Source: Streptomyces rugosispiralis (GTDB lineage: Bacteria; Actinomycetota; Actinomycetes; Streptomycetales; Streptomycetaceae). Taken from it: a DNA stretch of 64,000 bases. The position numbers and the translations under genes were made by a program. Shown piece after piece: positions 50,159-57,311 of the stretch. Below the pieces are notes generated by a model. It worked only from the letters and a program-made list of their open reading frames with translations, had not been told where the DNA came from and made no database searches. The first letter of the stretch is position 1. Every line of letters starts with the position of its first letter. Location: the NCBI RefSeq assembly GCF_024505145.1, contig NZ_JANIAA010000015.1, positions 62,001 through 126,000 of the forward strand, in the 5' to 3' direction.

Positions 50159-50761
50159 ATGAAGGCCGCAGACCCGCTGTGGACACCGTCGAACACCGAG
50201 GACGTCGAGGCGTTACCGGTGGGCAAATGGTGGGACGCCATCGCCGCACCTACCCCGGTCGCGGACCGCGCCCTGGAACTGCTCGGCGACCGATCCGGCG
50301 CCGTCATCCAGGACGACACCTACGGCAAGACGTACTGGCTGATCGGCATCGACACTTCCACCGCCCGCAGCTGGCGCATGCGCGGAGTCCGCATCCTCGC
50401 CGAACTCGCCGACGAGGGCACCCTCCTCGGCGTACCGCCTGCCTCATGGGGCGCCGAGCACCGGACGTACTGGCGGATTCCGCTCGGCCCGGACCGGTAT
50501 CTGACCGACACCAATCACCTGGTCCGTGCCCTGAGCCAGGCCCTCGACGAGGTCTTCGGCCCGGCACCGGACGGCCGGCAGCTGTGCTACTACTGCGACC
50601 TCCCCACCGACGAACCGGTCATCGTGGATGTCCAGCACAGCGCCGGCGGCGCGGGCCGCACCGTCTACGCCTGCCCGCCGCACGCCCGGACCTACGAGCG
50701 TGACGCGGTCACCGAGGCCGCCGCCAGGCGCCGCGCCCTCGAGCGGGGCAGGTCCCGATGA
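50159..50761 (+). CDS. Hypothetical protein with C-terminal CxxC...CxxH site and a TTA codon
   Basis: A 200-residue protein, not recognised. The first half contains VGKWWDAIAAPTPVADRALE and DTYGKTYWLIGIDTSTARSW, a layout faintly like primase-polymerase N-terminal domains of actinobacterial elements. The end has CYYCDLPTDEPVIVD then YACPPHARTY, a likely zinc site. ATG 50159 has GGAGG 7 nt upstream. Codon 19 is TTA (50213-50215). It leads a run of small overlapping genes and overlaps the next by 4 nt. Confidence 0.8.
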   Translation: MKAADPLWTPSNTEDVEALPVGKWWDAIAAPTPVADRALELLGDRSGAVIQDDTYGKTYWLIGIDTSTARSWRMRGVRILAELADEGTLLGVPPASWGAEHRTYWRIPLGPDRYLTDTNHLVRALSQALDEVFGPAPDGRQLCYYCDLPTDEPVIVDVQHSAGGAGRTVYACPPHARTYERDAVTEAAARRRALERGRSR

Positions 50762-50952
50762 CGGCCGCCGAGCAGACCGCCGAGGAGATCAGGGATCCGT
50801 TCGCCGACGAGGCGTGGCGCGAGGCCATCGAGCACGCCGCGGGCTGCCTGACCTGCCGGACGCCCGGCGCCGGGTGCGAGACCGGGGCGCAGCTGCTGCG
50901 CGCCTACGAGGAGGCCACGCGGAAGGCTCATGCGGAGGGAGGCTGCGCATGA
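50758..50952 (+). CDS. Small hypothetical protein with CxxC motif
   Basis: A 64-residue acidic protein, EEIRDPFADEAWREAIEHAA followed by GCLTCRTPGAGCETG, so three Cys in a short span that could hold a metal. Its ATG overlaps the previous stop (ATGA), and its own stop overlaps the next start, which marks it as part of one translated unit. Function unknown. Confidence 0.75.
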   Translation: MTAAEQTAEEIRDPFADEAWREAIEHAAGCLTCRTPGAGCETGAQLLRAYEEATRKAHAEGGCA

Positions 50953-51204
50953 TGGGGCACCGCAAGGCCACCCCCGCCGAGCGGGCAGCCAGAGCCGAAC
51001 GGAACCTGCGGGATGCCGGATACCAGACCCTCGTCCCGTATCCGCGCCTCGCCAGCACCCCCCTGGGCAGCGATGTGCACAGGGTGCAACACCGTCCGGT
51101 ACCCCACGGTGACGGGCGTGTTGCAGGACCAGTGCAAGCACGTGCGGCCCGAGCAACCGCCCCCGAGTCGTCGGCGGCAGGAAGATCCGGGAGGCCCCGG
51201 ATGA
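50949..51204 (+). pseudogene. Zinc-ribbon type protein interrupted by a frameshift
   Basis: From ATG 50949 the frame reads MGHRKATPAERAARAERNLR then DAGYQTLVPYP, the normal beginning of a Streptomyces treble-clef/zinc-ribbon family. Around 51045-51065, at a run of six C, the sense moves to the next frame: PPWAAMCTGCNTVRYPTVTG, then VLQDQCKHVRPEQ, giving CxxC...CxxH. That frame ends at 51204 with an ATGA overlap into the next gene, so the original product ended there. Either a real one-base indel or a programmed slip on the C run; sequencing error cannot be excluded. Confidence 0.65.
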
Positions 51205-51344
51205 GGCACCGCCGACAGGGCCCCGCCGTGCGGGCCGGGGTGCTCGTCTTCCGTGTCGCCCGCGGGGGCGTGCTGCTCGTTGCACTCCCCGCGCTGCTGG
51301 TGCTCGCGGTCTGGCTCTGCTTGGTCAGCACCCCCGCCCCATAA
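51201..51344 (+). CDS. Tiny single-pass membrane protein
   Basis: 47 residues: a basic start (MRHRRQGPAVRAGVLVFRVA) and one membrane helix (VLLVALPALLVLAVWLCLV). Its ATG overlaps the preceding stop (ATGA), so its synthesis depends on the frame of the zinc-ribbon gene. Function unknown. Confidence 0.6.
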   Translation: MRHRRQGPAVRAGVLVFRVARGGVLLVALPALLVLAVWLCLVSTPAP

Positions 51345-51420
51345 GCCGGGTGGGCCGCTGGTGTTCCGGGGATGCCCCGCCCCGGGTTGGCTTCGCCGTC
51401 GGCGGCCCGCCCTCCAGACA

Positions 51421-51507
51421 CCCTGCGGTCGGTGCAGCCAGGCACGGCCGCCGACCGCAGGGCAGGGGCTCCGGCCCCCGAGATGGGGATCGCGAGGGCC
51501 GGAGTCC
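51421..51507 (+). terminator. Two consecutive hairpins closing the small-gene run
   Basis: CCCTGCGGTCGG (51421-51432) pairs perfectly with CCGACCGCAGGG (51451-51462). GGGCTCCGGCCC (51466-51477) pairs with GGGCCGGAGTCC (51496-51507) with one mismatch. No gene is seen in 51345-51600. Confidence 0.6.
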
Positions 51508-51600
51508 TCACACAGAGAAGCCCCCGCCCCGGACGCGCGCTTGGACGGCCAGCGACCGGGACGAGGACCGTGCACCACCCCGACTGAGAGAGGCAGGCAC

Positions 51601-52062
51601 ATGGCCGAACGTACGGCATTACTGGACGACACACAGCGACAGGGCGTCGTCCAGACCCTCCTCGACAACAACCGCGACATGACGGCCGAGATGGCGGGCC
51701 GCATCGTCGATGAGGCGGCCAAGTACGTGCTCACCGCTGCGGAGTACCCGCAGGCGGCAATGGCACCGTCACGGGTCGTCGATGAGGGCTGGCACGCGCT
51801 CATCCTCCACACCCGCCTGTACAAGGCACTGTGCGCGCGGCGCGGGAACTACGTCGAGCACTCCCCGGGATACGCCCCGGAGAACTATGAACCGGCGATC
51901 CTCACGCACACCCAGGCCATGATGCGGGAGGCGGGGTTCACCCCGGATGAGGAGCTGTGGACCGCGCCGGACAAGCCCCTCGTGGCTGTGGCGGCGAAGT
52001 GCCAGCACGGGAAGGACGACGGCCCGATCATCGTCCAGCCGAAGCCCAAGCCCACTGGCTGA
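51601..52062 (+). CDS. Glycine-rich-domain (GRDP)-like protein with an early TTA codon
   Basis: A 153-residue soluble protein. The core MAPSRVVDEGWHALILHTRL, then HSPGYAPENYEPAIL, resembles the GRDP-like domain of plants and bacteria in which paired His and Asp/Glu residues recur; biochemical function is unknown. Codon 7 is TTA (51619-51621), so translation should need bldA. GAGAGAGGCAGGCAC precedes ATG 51601. Confidence 0.8.
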   Translation: MAERTALLDDTQRQGVVQTLLDNNRDMTAEMAGRIVDEAAKYVLTAAEYPQAAMAPSRVVDEGWHALILHTRLYKALCARRGNYVEHSPGYAPENYEPAILTHTQAMMREAGFTPDEELWTAPDKPLVAVAAKCQHGKDDGPIIVQPKPKPTG

Positions 52063-52097
52063 CGCGTAGGCTGCGGGCCGGAAGGAGGAGGCATCTG

Positions 52098-52247
52098 ATG
52101 GAGTGGATCAACCCGAAGTATGCGGACCTGGTGAAGGCCATGCGGCAGGCCCAGACGGAAGCCTCCAAGCAGGATCCGCCCGAGACCAGGCCGGTCCGGG
52201 GGTTCATCGTTCCTGAATCCGGGACTGCTGGCCCGCTGCCTCGCTGA
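52098..52247 (+). CDS. Small hypothetical protein, 49 residues
   Basis: Starts MEWINPKYADLVKAMRQAQT and ends in a Pro-rich tail. It has a strong AAGGAGGAG site 7 nt upstream and is followed at once by a perfect terminator, both of which argue for a real gene. It follows the GRDP-like gene by 35 nt and is likely co-transcribed with it. Not recognised. Confidence 0.65.
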   Translation: MEWINPKYADLVKAMRQAQTEASKQDPPETRPVRGFIVPESGTAGPLPR

Positions 52248-52252
52248 GCCCA

Positions 52253-52294
52253 GTCCCTGCCCGTGCGCCGCTTCCGTGGGGCACGGGCAGGGAC
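52253..52294 (+). terminator. Terminator after the 49-residue gene
   Basis: Perfect 14-bp stem GTCCCTGCCCGTGC/GCACGGGCAGGGAC with a 14-nt loop, starting 6 nt after the stop. Confidence 0.85.
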
Positions 52295-52363
52295 GGGACC
52301 TTACGCCGCTGTTCGACGGCACGTAAGCAGGTACCCGCTGGTAGTCGCAGACCCTGACGGCAC

Positions 52364-52486
52364 CTAATTGAATCGGGCAACGATCCCGACACCGAGCGCA
52401 CGGGCGATGAGCGCGAGATGGTCGATGGACGTCTCGTACTGCGCCAGTTCGATCCTGTAGACCGTATGGCGGCTCAGGCCCGTGCC
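52364..52486 (-). pseudogene. C-terminal fragment of an XRE-family regulator
   Basis: On the minus strand GTGLSRHTVYRIELAQYETS, then IDHLALIARALGV, ends at TAG 52364. This is the second half of an XRE HTH (helix 3 through the dimer helix). The first half is missing; at its 5' side the sequence belongs, in another frame, to the end of the MmyB-type pseudogene, so two broken regulators overlap here. Confidence 0.6.
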
Positions 52487-52996
52487 TTCGGGCGCGGGTC
52501 GTCCGCCGGTCTGTCGTGTGCCGTGCCGGCGGACTCGGTGGGTGAGAGTGCGGCGAGGAGCCGCAGCTTCTCGTCGCTGTCGCTGTCCTTGTCGGGGTAG
52601 TAGACGACGAGGATGACGTCGTCGATGGCGAGTTTGTCGCGGTGGAGGCGTAGTTCACCGACAACGGGGTGGTGGACCGTGGTCGTGCCGCCGTCGAGAC
52701 CACGGACGTCGTGGCGGGCCCACAGGGTACGGAACCGCTGACTGGACAGTGCGAGTTCCCCGACGAGCTCGACGAACCGGGAGTCGTCGGTGTCGTCTTC
52801 GTCCAGTCGTGGTGGAAGGCTCGTTCTTCAGGGTCGAGGAGGAGGGAACGAAGCCGGTTCTGGCCGGGCCGCAGGCGGGGGGAGAGCGCGACCGCCATGG
52901 GGTTGGAGGCCAGGACATCGAACGCGCGCCCTTCGACGAACGCCGGGATCTGAAGGTGGGCGAGCAGCTCGTGCACCCGCGCCGGTACGTGCTCGG
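52475..52996 (-). pseudogene. MmyB-type regulator lacking its HTH and carrying a frameshift
   Basis: The first part reads HVPARVHELLAHLQIPAFVE, then DVLASNPMAVALSPRLRPGQ and DPEERAFHHDW. One frame over it continues DEDDTDDSRFVELVGELALS, RFRTLWARHDVRGLDGG and LRLHRDKLAIDDVILVVYYP, ending at TGA 52475. Together this is the complete MmyB-like ligand-binding domain with one base lost near 52803. The N-terminal HTH expected upstream is replaced by the flavodoxin gene, whose stop lies at 53009. Confidence 0.75.
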
Positions 52997-53008
52997 GCCG
53001 CTGTTGTG

Positions 53009-53596
53009 TCAGTGCGCCGCGGCGGTCAGTCCGGCGCGGTGGATGCGGGTGTGCTCGGCGACACGTCGGCCGAGGTGGCGGGCGGTGTTCAGGTCCGCGT
53101 CGTGGACGGCGGGGGTGTCGTTGAAGCTTTGTGCGCCGGCGCCGAGGTAGAAGCCGAGGCGGTTGTCGTCCTGGGGGCCGGATGTGGTGGTGTTCCAGCC
53201 CGGCAGGAGGTTCAGGCTCACCCAGAGCATTCCGTGCTGGGCCGCCAGGAGCGAGAGGTACTGCAGGGTGTGCAGCTTGTCGCCGCTCATGGAGCCGGAG
53301 TTGGTGAATCCCGCCGCGAGCTTGTCGCTCCAGGCGCGGGTCATCCACCGCTTGCTGCTGGCCTCGGCGAAGGCGTGGAACGCCCCCGACGCGGTGCCCA
53401 TGTAGGTGGGGGTGCCGAAGACGATGGCGTCCGCGGCGTCCATCAGTTCCCAGTCGGCGTCGCCGAGGGAGCCGACGTCCACGCGGTGGACGTGCGTCCC
53501 GGCGATGGAACGCGCGCCGTCGGCCACGGCCGTGGCGATCTGCGCGGTGTGGCCGTAGCCGGAATGCGACGCGATGACGATCGAGATATCGGACAC
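53009..53596 (-). CDS. Flavodoxin/WrbA-like NAD(P)H-dependent reductase
   Basis: A 195-residue flavodoxin-fold protein: FMN phosphate loop ASHSGYGHTAQIATAVADGA, then AIVFGTPTYMGTASGAFHAF and GFTNSGSMSGDKLHTLQYLS. It would reduce quinones or similar electrophiles with FMN and NAD(P)H. It diverges from a TetR gene across a near-perfect palindrome, so expression is probably induced by a substrate that releases TetR. Confidence 0.93.
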   Translation of the reverse strand: MSDISIVIASHSGYGHTAQIATAVADGARSIAGTHVHRVDVGSLGDADWELMDAADAIVFGTPTYMGTASGAFHAFAEASSKRWMTRAWSDKLAAGFTNSGSMSGDKLHTLQYLSLLAAQHGMLWVSLNLLPGWNTTTSGPQDDNRLGFYLGAGAQSFNDTPAVHDADLNTARHLGRRVAEHTRIHRAGLTAAAH

Positions 53597-53674
53597 GGGT
53601 GTTCCTCTCCTGCCGCGAGGGCGGCGTGTTCGGTGGTGGTGCCGGCGGGCTTGGATCGCCGTTCCGATTTTGAG

Positions 53675-53700
53675 CGTAGCACCGATATTTCGGCGCTACG
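53675..53700. promoter_or_regulatory. Near-perfect 26-bp palindrome between flavodoxin and TetR genes
   Basis: Outer arms CGTAGC (53675) and GCTACG (53695), inner arms CCGA and TCGG around TATT. It lies 23 bp upstream of the TetR start and 79 bp upstream of the flavodoxin start: the expected shared operator. Confidence 0.75.
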
Positions 53701-53722
53701 AGAAATGCGATATCGTTGTTCC

Positions 53723-54451
53723 ATGAACGAGGGACGACGCGCCGCGCGACGCCAGGTACTACAGGTGGCCGCCAAGCTGTTGGAGGAGGGCGGCAGCGAA
53801 GCGGTCTCCACGCGCGCTGTCGCCGCGGCCGCGGGCATCACGGCCCCCGCGCTCTACCGGATGTTCGACGACAAGGACGGACTCCTGGCCGAGCTGGCCG
53901 CCTACGGATTCGAGATGTACCTGGCCGAGAAACGGGAGGCGCTGGCGCTGACCCCCGACGACCCGGTGGCCGACCTCTACCGCGGCTGGGACCTGCACGT
54001 CGACTTCGGGGTACAGCACCCCGCGTTCTACATGCTCATGTACGGCACCGTGCAACCCGGGCGGCGGCCCCCGGCCGCGGACGAGGCGCACGCCCTGCTG
54101 GTGGGACTGCTGGGCCGGGCGGCCGACGCCGGGCGCCTCCGGGTTCCGGTGGAGCAGGCGACCCGCGTCATCCACGCGGCGACGACGGGTGCCACGCTGG
54201 CACTGATCGGCGAAGAGCCCTCGGAGCGGGACCTGACCACTTCGGCCCGGCTGCGGGACACCGTCATCGCCTCGGTCACCACGGACCCGCCCGCCCCGTC
54301 CGGGTCGGACCTGGCCTCGCGCGCACTCGCCCTCGACGCCGCGCTGGAAACCGCGCTCACCACCGGGCCCCCGGCCGCGGGCGCCGGGACACCTCTGCGA
54401 GACACGGAGACGGCCCTGCTGCGTGATTGGCTACAGCGGCTCGCGGGCTGA
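53723..54451 (+). CDS. TetR-family transcriptional regulator
   Basis: A 242-residue TetR protein. HTH at about 8-55 (LQVAAKLLEEGGSEAVSTRA, then AAGITAPALYRMFDDKDGLL); ligand domain with RGWDLHVDFGVQHPAFYMLM and a TetR_C_33-like end. ATG 53723 is the natural start; the frame further upstream is antisense to flavodoxin. Likely represses the divergent flavodoxin gene. Confidence 0.93.
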   Translation: MNEGRRAARRQVLQVAAKLLEEGGSEAVSTRAVAAAAGITAPALYRMFDDKDGLLAELAAYGFEMYLAEKREALALTPDDPVADLYRGWDLHVDFGVQHPAFYMLMYGTVQPGRRPPAADEAHALLVGLLGRAADAGRLRVPVEQATRVIHAATTGATLALIGEEPSERDLTTSARLRDTVIASVTTDPPAPSGSDLASRALALDAALETALTTGPPAAGAGTPLRDTETALLRDWLQRLAG

Positions 54452-54565
54452 ACCGGCTGCCCGCGCCGCAGGCGGTGGGCGCGGGCCGGTTGCGCCGGCC
54501 GTGCGGAGGGCGTCCGGTTCGTCCGCCCCGGCGTAGCAGGTCTGGGGCGAGCCGAAGTGCGGTTG

Positions 54566-54700
54566 ATGATCCGTCAGGTCTGGCGGGTCGCTCGAGCCTC
54601 GGCGGCGGCCACCGACTTCTTCCGCGACCATCTGGCACCGGACGAAGGACCGGACGAAGCACCGGACGAAGCACCGGACGAAGCACCGGACGGAGGCTGA
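54566..54700 (+). CDS. Possible short gene ending in a PDEA repeat
   Basis: ATG 54566 opens 44 residues: MIRQVWRVARASAAATDFFR, DHLAPDEG, then four PDEA/PDGG units encoded by the 12-bp array. No ribosome site is evident and no relative is known to me. Codon bias is normal in the first half. It could equally be the tail of a lost gene. The rest of 54452-54725 shows nothing. Confidence 0.3.
   Translation: MIRQVWRVARASAAATDFFRDHLAPDEGPDEAPDEAPDEAPDGG
54636..54695. repeat. 12-bp tandem repeat, five copies
   Basis: CACCGGACGAAG repeated at 54636, 54648, 54660, 54672 and 54684, with single-base changes in the second and last. Confidence 0.9.
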
Positions 54701-54725
54701 CCGACCCACCAGGGGCCGCGTCGGA

Positions 54726-55103
54726 TCAAGCGCTCTGCGCGATGCCGCACGCTTCGGCTCCGGCCGTGCCGCTGGCCGCCGCGATGATGGCATCGAGGCG
54801 GTCACGGGTGGTGGCCAGGTCGGCCATCTGGGCGTTGATGCGGTCGCGTTCGGCGGTCAGGCGGGCGATGTCGGCGGGGGTGGCGACGCTGGCGTACGTG
54901 CAGGGGAGGAATTCGCGGATGGTCCTGCTCGACAGGCCCGCGGCGTAGAGGCACTGGATCCACAGGACGCGGTCGACCGCGCTGTCCGCGTAGCGGCGCT
55001 GGCCGCTGGGGCTGCGCTCCGAGGTGAGCAGGCCCTGCTCCTCGTAGTAGCGCAGCGCTCGTACGCTGACGCCGGTCCTGGTGGCGAGTTCGCCGATGCG
55101 CAC
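54726..55103 (-). CDS. MerR-family transcriptional regulator
   Basis: A 125-residue MerR protein: HTH and wing MRIGELATRTGVSVRALRYY then EEQGLLTSERSPSGQRRYAD, followed by the dimerisation helix (ARLTAERDRINAQMADLATT). The short C-terminus has a single Cys, so it is not a metal-binding MerR; it resembles the SoxR/BltR-like group with unknown effectors. No clear partner gene adjoins it. Confidence 0.93.
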   Translation of the reverse strand: MRIGELATRTGVSVRALRYYEEQGLLTSERSPSGQRRYADSAVDRVLWIQCLYAAGLSSRTIREFLPCTYASVATPADIARLTAERDRINAQMADLATTRDRLDAIIAAASGTAGAEACGIAQSA

Positions 55104-55139
55104 CGTGACTCCTCCTGCCCCTGACGTCAGGGATCGACC

Positions 55140-55541
55140 TCAGAGTAGTCGAGGCGCGTGGGAGTCGGAGGCCGGTTGGGCAGGAGGGGCCTCATCGGCT
55201 GCCGGGCTCTCGTCGAGGGGGCCGTCGGCGTGTTTGCGCCGGGCCTCGTCCTCGAGGAGCAGCGAGAGCAGCGACGCCACGGGGAGCCCGGCCTCGGCGG
55301 GGTGGCGCAGGACCTTCCCCGGCTCGATGCGGTACGTGTTCGTACGCCCCTCACGGGTGTGGGACAGATATCCGTCCTGCTCCAGGTCGCCGATGATCTT
55401 TTGGACGGCACGCTCGGTCAGCCTGCAGTGCGCGGCGATGTCGCGGATCCGCACGTTCGGATCATCGGCGATCGCGGCCAGCACGCGGGCGTGATTGGTC
55501 AAGAACGTCCAGCCACTGTGCGATTCAGGCACTCCTCCCAT
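55140..55541 (-). CDS. Winged-helix (MarR/ArsR-like) regulator
   Basis: A 133-residue protein. The wHTH reads HARVLAAIADDPNVRIRDIA, RLTERAVQKIIGDLEQDGYL and SHTREGRTNTYRIEP; a Pro/Ala/Asp-rich tail follows. It is a known Streptomyces group encoded beside STAS proteins. ATG 55541 begins MGGVPESHSGWTFLTNH; upstream extension is antisense to the STAS gene. It diverges from the STAS gene across an inverted repeat. Confidence 0.88.
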   Translation of the reverse strand: MGGVPESHSGWTFLTNHARVLAAIADDPNVRIRDIAAHCRLTERAVQKIIGDLEQDGYLSHTREGRTNTYRIEPGKVLRHPAEAGLPVASLLSLLLEDEARRKHADGPLDESPAADEAPPAQPASDSHAPRLL

Positions 55542-55551
55542 GGCCTCATGA

Positions 55552-55567
55552 TATTGCCGAAACAATA
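55552..55567. promoter_or_regulatory. Inverted repeat between winged-helix and STAS genes
   Basis: TATTG-CCGAAA-CAATA, 11 bp upstream of the winged-helix start, in an A+T-rich patch. A plausible autoregulatory operator. Confidence 0.55.
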
Positions 55568-55649
55568 GCGCATCTGGAAACATGAATCCGACTTCGTGTA
55601 TAGCAAGCCGGATGACGTCAGCGAGGCGATCTCGAGGGGAGACAGACAG

Positions 55650-56090
55650 GTGCACGCGCGAGACATCTCCGTGCCCGAGCCTGGACATCGCCCACCGTAC
55701 AGGCCCGTGACCGGCGCGGCACCGGGGACATCGGCCGGCTCGGCACCGTCGAGCCCCTCGCCCATCCTCTTCACCGACAGCTACCCGGAGGGCCCCCGGA
55801 AGGTTGTCCTGGTCAACGGAGAGGTGGACTACGAGACCTCCCCCGTCATGTCCGCCGTCCTGCGCAACGCCCTCCGCGAGTCCGCCGAGGGCGTTGACGT
55901 GGACCTGAGCGCGGTGAGGTTCTGGGACTGCTCGGCGCTCAACGCGCTGCTGAGGCTCCGCCGGGAGGCGCTCGCACACGGCAAGACGGTCATCGTCCGC
56001 TCCCCGAGCCGGACGGTCAGGCGGGTACTCGGCCTGACCGGCACCGCACGGCTGTTCCGGCCCCCGGCTATCCCTTCTCCTCGTTCCTGA
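55650..56090 (+). CDS. STAS-domain anti-sigma factor antagonist
   Basis: A 146-residue protein. After 50 variable residues comes the STAS fold: KVVLVNGEVDYETSPVMSAV, VDLSAVRFWDCSALNALLRL (the phosphorylatable Ser is in DCSALN) and RRVLGLTGTARLF. Such proteins bind a kinase/anti-sigma partner and free a sigma factor; no partner gene is nearby. GTG 55650 has GGGGAG 8 nt upstream. The last 23 bp overlap the convergent Clp-N gene. Confidence 0.88.
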   Translation: MHARDISVPEPGHRPPYRPVTGAAPGTSAGSAPSSPSPILFTDSYPEGPRKVVLVNGEVDYETSPVMSAVLRNALRESAEGVDVDLSAVRFWDCSALNALLRLRREALAHGKTVIVRSPSRTVRRVLGLTGTARLFRPPAIPSPRS

Positions 56091-56817
56091 CGGTCTCGGC
56101 GACGCGGGTCAGCGCCTCGGCGATGGACTCCGCGGCGGCGGCCTTGTCGATCCCGAGGCCGGTCAGCAGGCCCGCGCCGCCCTCGTGTTCCAGGAGGGCG
56201 AGCAGGATGTGCTCGGTGCCGATGTAGTTGTGGCCCAGCCGCAGGGCCTCGCGGAAGGTGAGCTCGAGGACCTTACGGGCGCCCGCGTCGTACGGGAGGA
56301 GTTCGGGCACCTTCCCGGCGGCCGGGGGGAGGGCCTCGGTGGCCGCCTGGCGGACGGTGTCGAGCAGGACGCCCTGGGCGAGGATCGCCTTCGCGGCGAG
56401 ACCCTCCGGCTCATGGAGCAGGCCGAGGGCCAGATGCTCCGGGCGGATCTCGTCGTTGGAGGCCGCGCGGGCCTCGTTCGACGCCGCCACCACGGTGTTC
56501 CGCGCCCGCGTGGTGAACCGGCCGAAGCCCTGGCTCGGGTCGAGGTCCGACGGCTCGCCGGACGCCTTGGGGACGAACCGCTTCTGGGCCGCCTGCCGCG
56601 TCACCCCCATGCTCTTGCCGATGTCGGTCCAGGAGGCGCCGGAGCGGCGGGCCTGGTCCACGAAGTGGCCGATGAGGTGGTCGGCCACCTCGCCGAGGTG
56701 CTCGGCGGCGATCACCGCGTCGGTGAGCTGGTCGAGGGCGTCGGGGTGGACCTTCTTGATGGCCTCGATCAGATCGTCGAGGCGCACGGGATGGGTGAGT
56801 CCGACTGGTTTCGTCAT
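56068..56817 (-). CDS. Clp N-terminal-domain protein with an N-terminal HTH
   Basis: A 249-residue protein. Residues 1-85 contain a helix-turn-helix (GASWTDIGKSMGVTRQAAQK); the rest is two Clp-N repeats (IRPEHLALGLLHEPEGLAAK and NYIGTEHILLALLEHEGGAG), the substrate-adaptor fold of ClpA/C, without any ATPase domain. The family may act as regulators or ClpC-like adaptors. Two palindromes at its 5' end suggest it binds its own promoter. It converges and overlaps with the STAS gene by 23 bp. Confidence 0.9.
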   Translation of the reverse strand: MTKPVGLTHPVRLDDLIEAIKKVHPDALDQLTDAVIAAEHLGEVADHLIGHFVDQARRSGASWTDIGKSMGVTRQAAQKRFVPKASGEPSDLDPSQGFGRFTTRARNTVVAASNEARAASNDEIRPEHLALGLLHEPEGLAAKAILAQGVLLDTVRQAATEALPPAAGKVPELLPYDAGARKVLELTFREALRLGHNYIGTEHILLALLEHEGGAGLLTGLGIDKAAAAESIAEALTRVAETVRNEEKG

Positions 56818-56865
56818 GTGTCAACCATAGGTTGACACCCCAGGAGTGTCAACGCTGGGTTGACA
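56818..56865. promoter_or_regulatory. Twin palindromic operators of the Clp-N/HTH gene
   Basis: GTGTCAACC-ATA-GGTTGACAC (56818-56838) begins at the base next to the start codon. TGTCAAC-GCTGG-GTTGACA (56847-56865) is 9 bp further. Both share TGTCAACC/GGTTGACA half sites, so the first would block the ribosome site and transcript start and the second the promoter. Confidence 0.8.
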
Positions 56866-56871
56866 GTGAAT

Positions 56872-57144
56872 CTAGCCCCGGCGCTCGCGGTGCGGCCGGC
56901 TCGGGGGCCAGAACGACGTCCAGGTGAACTTGTCGCCGCCCACCCACCGGACCACGTCCGGATCGTCCAGATCGACGTCGTCCAGGCCGGCCTCCCGGGC
57001 GATCTCGATGACGTCCAGCACCGAGTGCGCCTTGCCCACCAGCTCACCGGCGATCTCGACCAGGCGGAACGGGGGATCGTTCTGCTGGACGCCGAGCACC
57101 ACGATCGGAGGCCGGTGGATGCGTGGCGCCTGGGATTCGGTCAT
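56872..57144 (-). CDS. Small hypothetical protein
   Basis: A 90-residue acidic protein: RPPIVVLGVQQNDPPFRLVE, VGKAHSVLDVIEIAREAG and DDPDVVRWVGGDKFTW. It resembles small Streptomyces proteins of unknown function. It runs toward the Clp-N gene on the same strand; its stop is 7 bp from the second palindrome. ATG 57144 is the only sensible start. Confidence 0.75.
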   Translation of the reverse strand: MTESQAPRIHRPPIVVLGVQQNDPPFRLVEIAGELVGKAHSVLDVIEIAREAGLDDVDLDDPDVVRWVGGDKFTWTSFWPPSRPHRERRG

Positions 57145-57311
57145 ATGTCCCAGGCTGCGCCCCGCGCCCTCCCGCCGCACCTCGGAGGCGCCGGACCGCG
57201 CGGCCGGACACGCCGCGGAACCGAGCGGCCACTGCGCCGGACCGCGCGGCCGGCCACTCCGTCGGACCGCACCGGCTCGCCCGCGTCCACGGCGCGGCCC
57301 ACGATGGTCCG

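Noticed and set aside
52790..53722. A long upstream extension of the TetR gene (553 codons in total)
   Set aside because: It is antisense to the flavodoxin and MmyB-type sequences; the TetR fold begins at ATG 53723.
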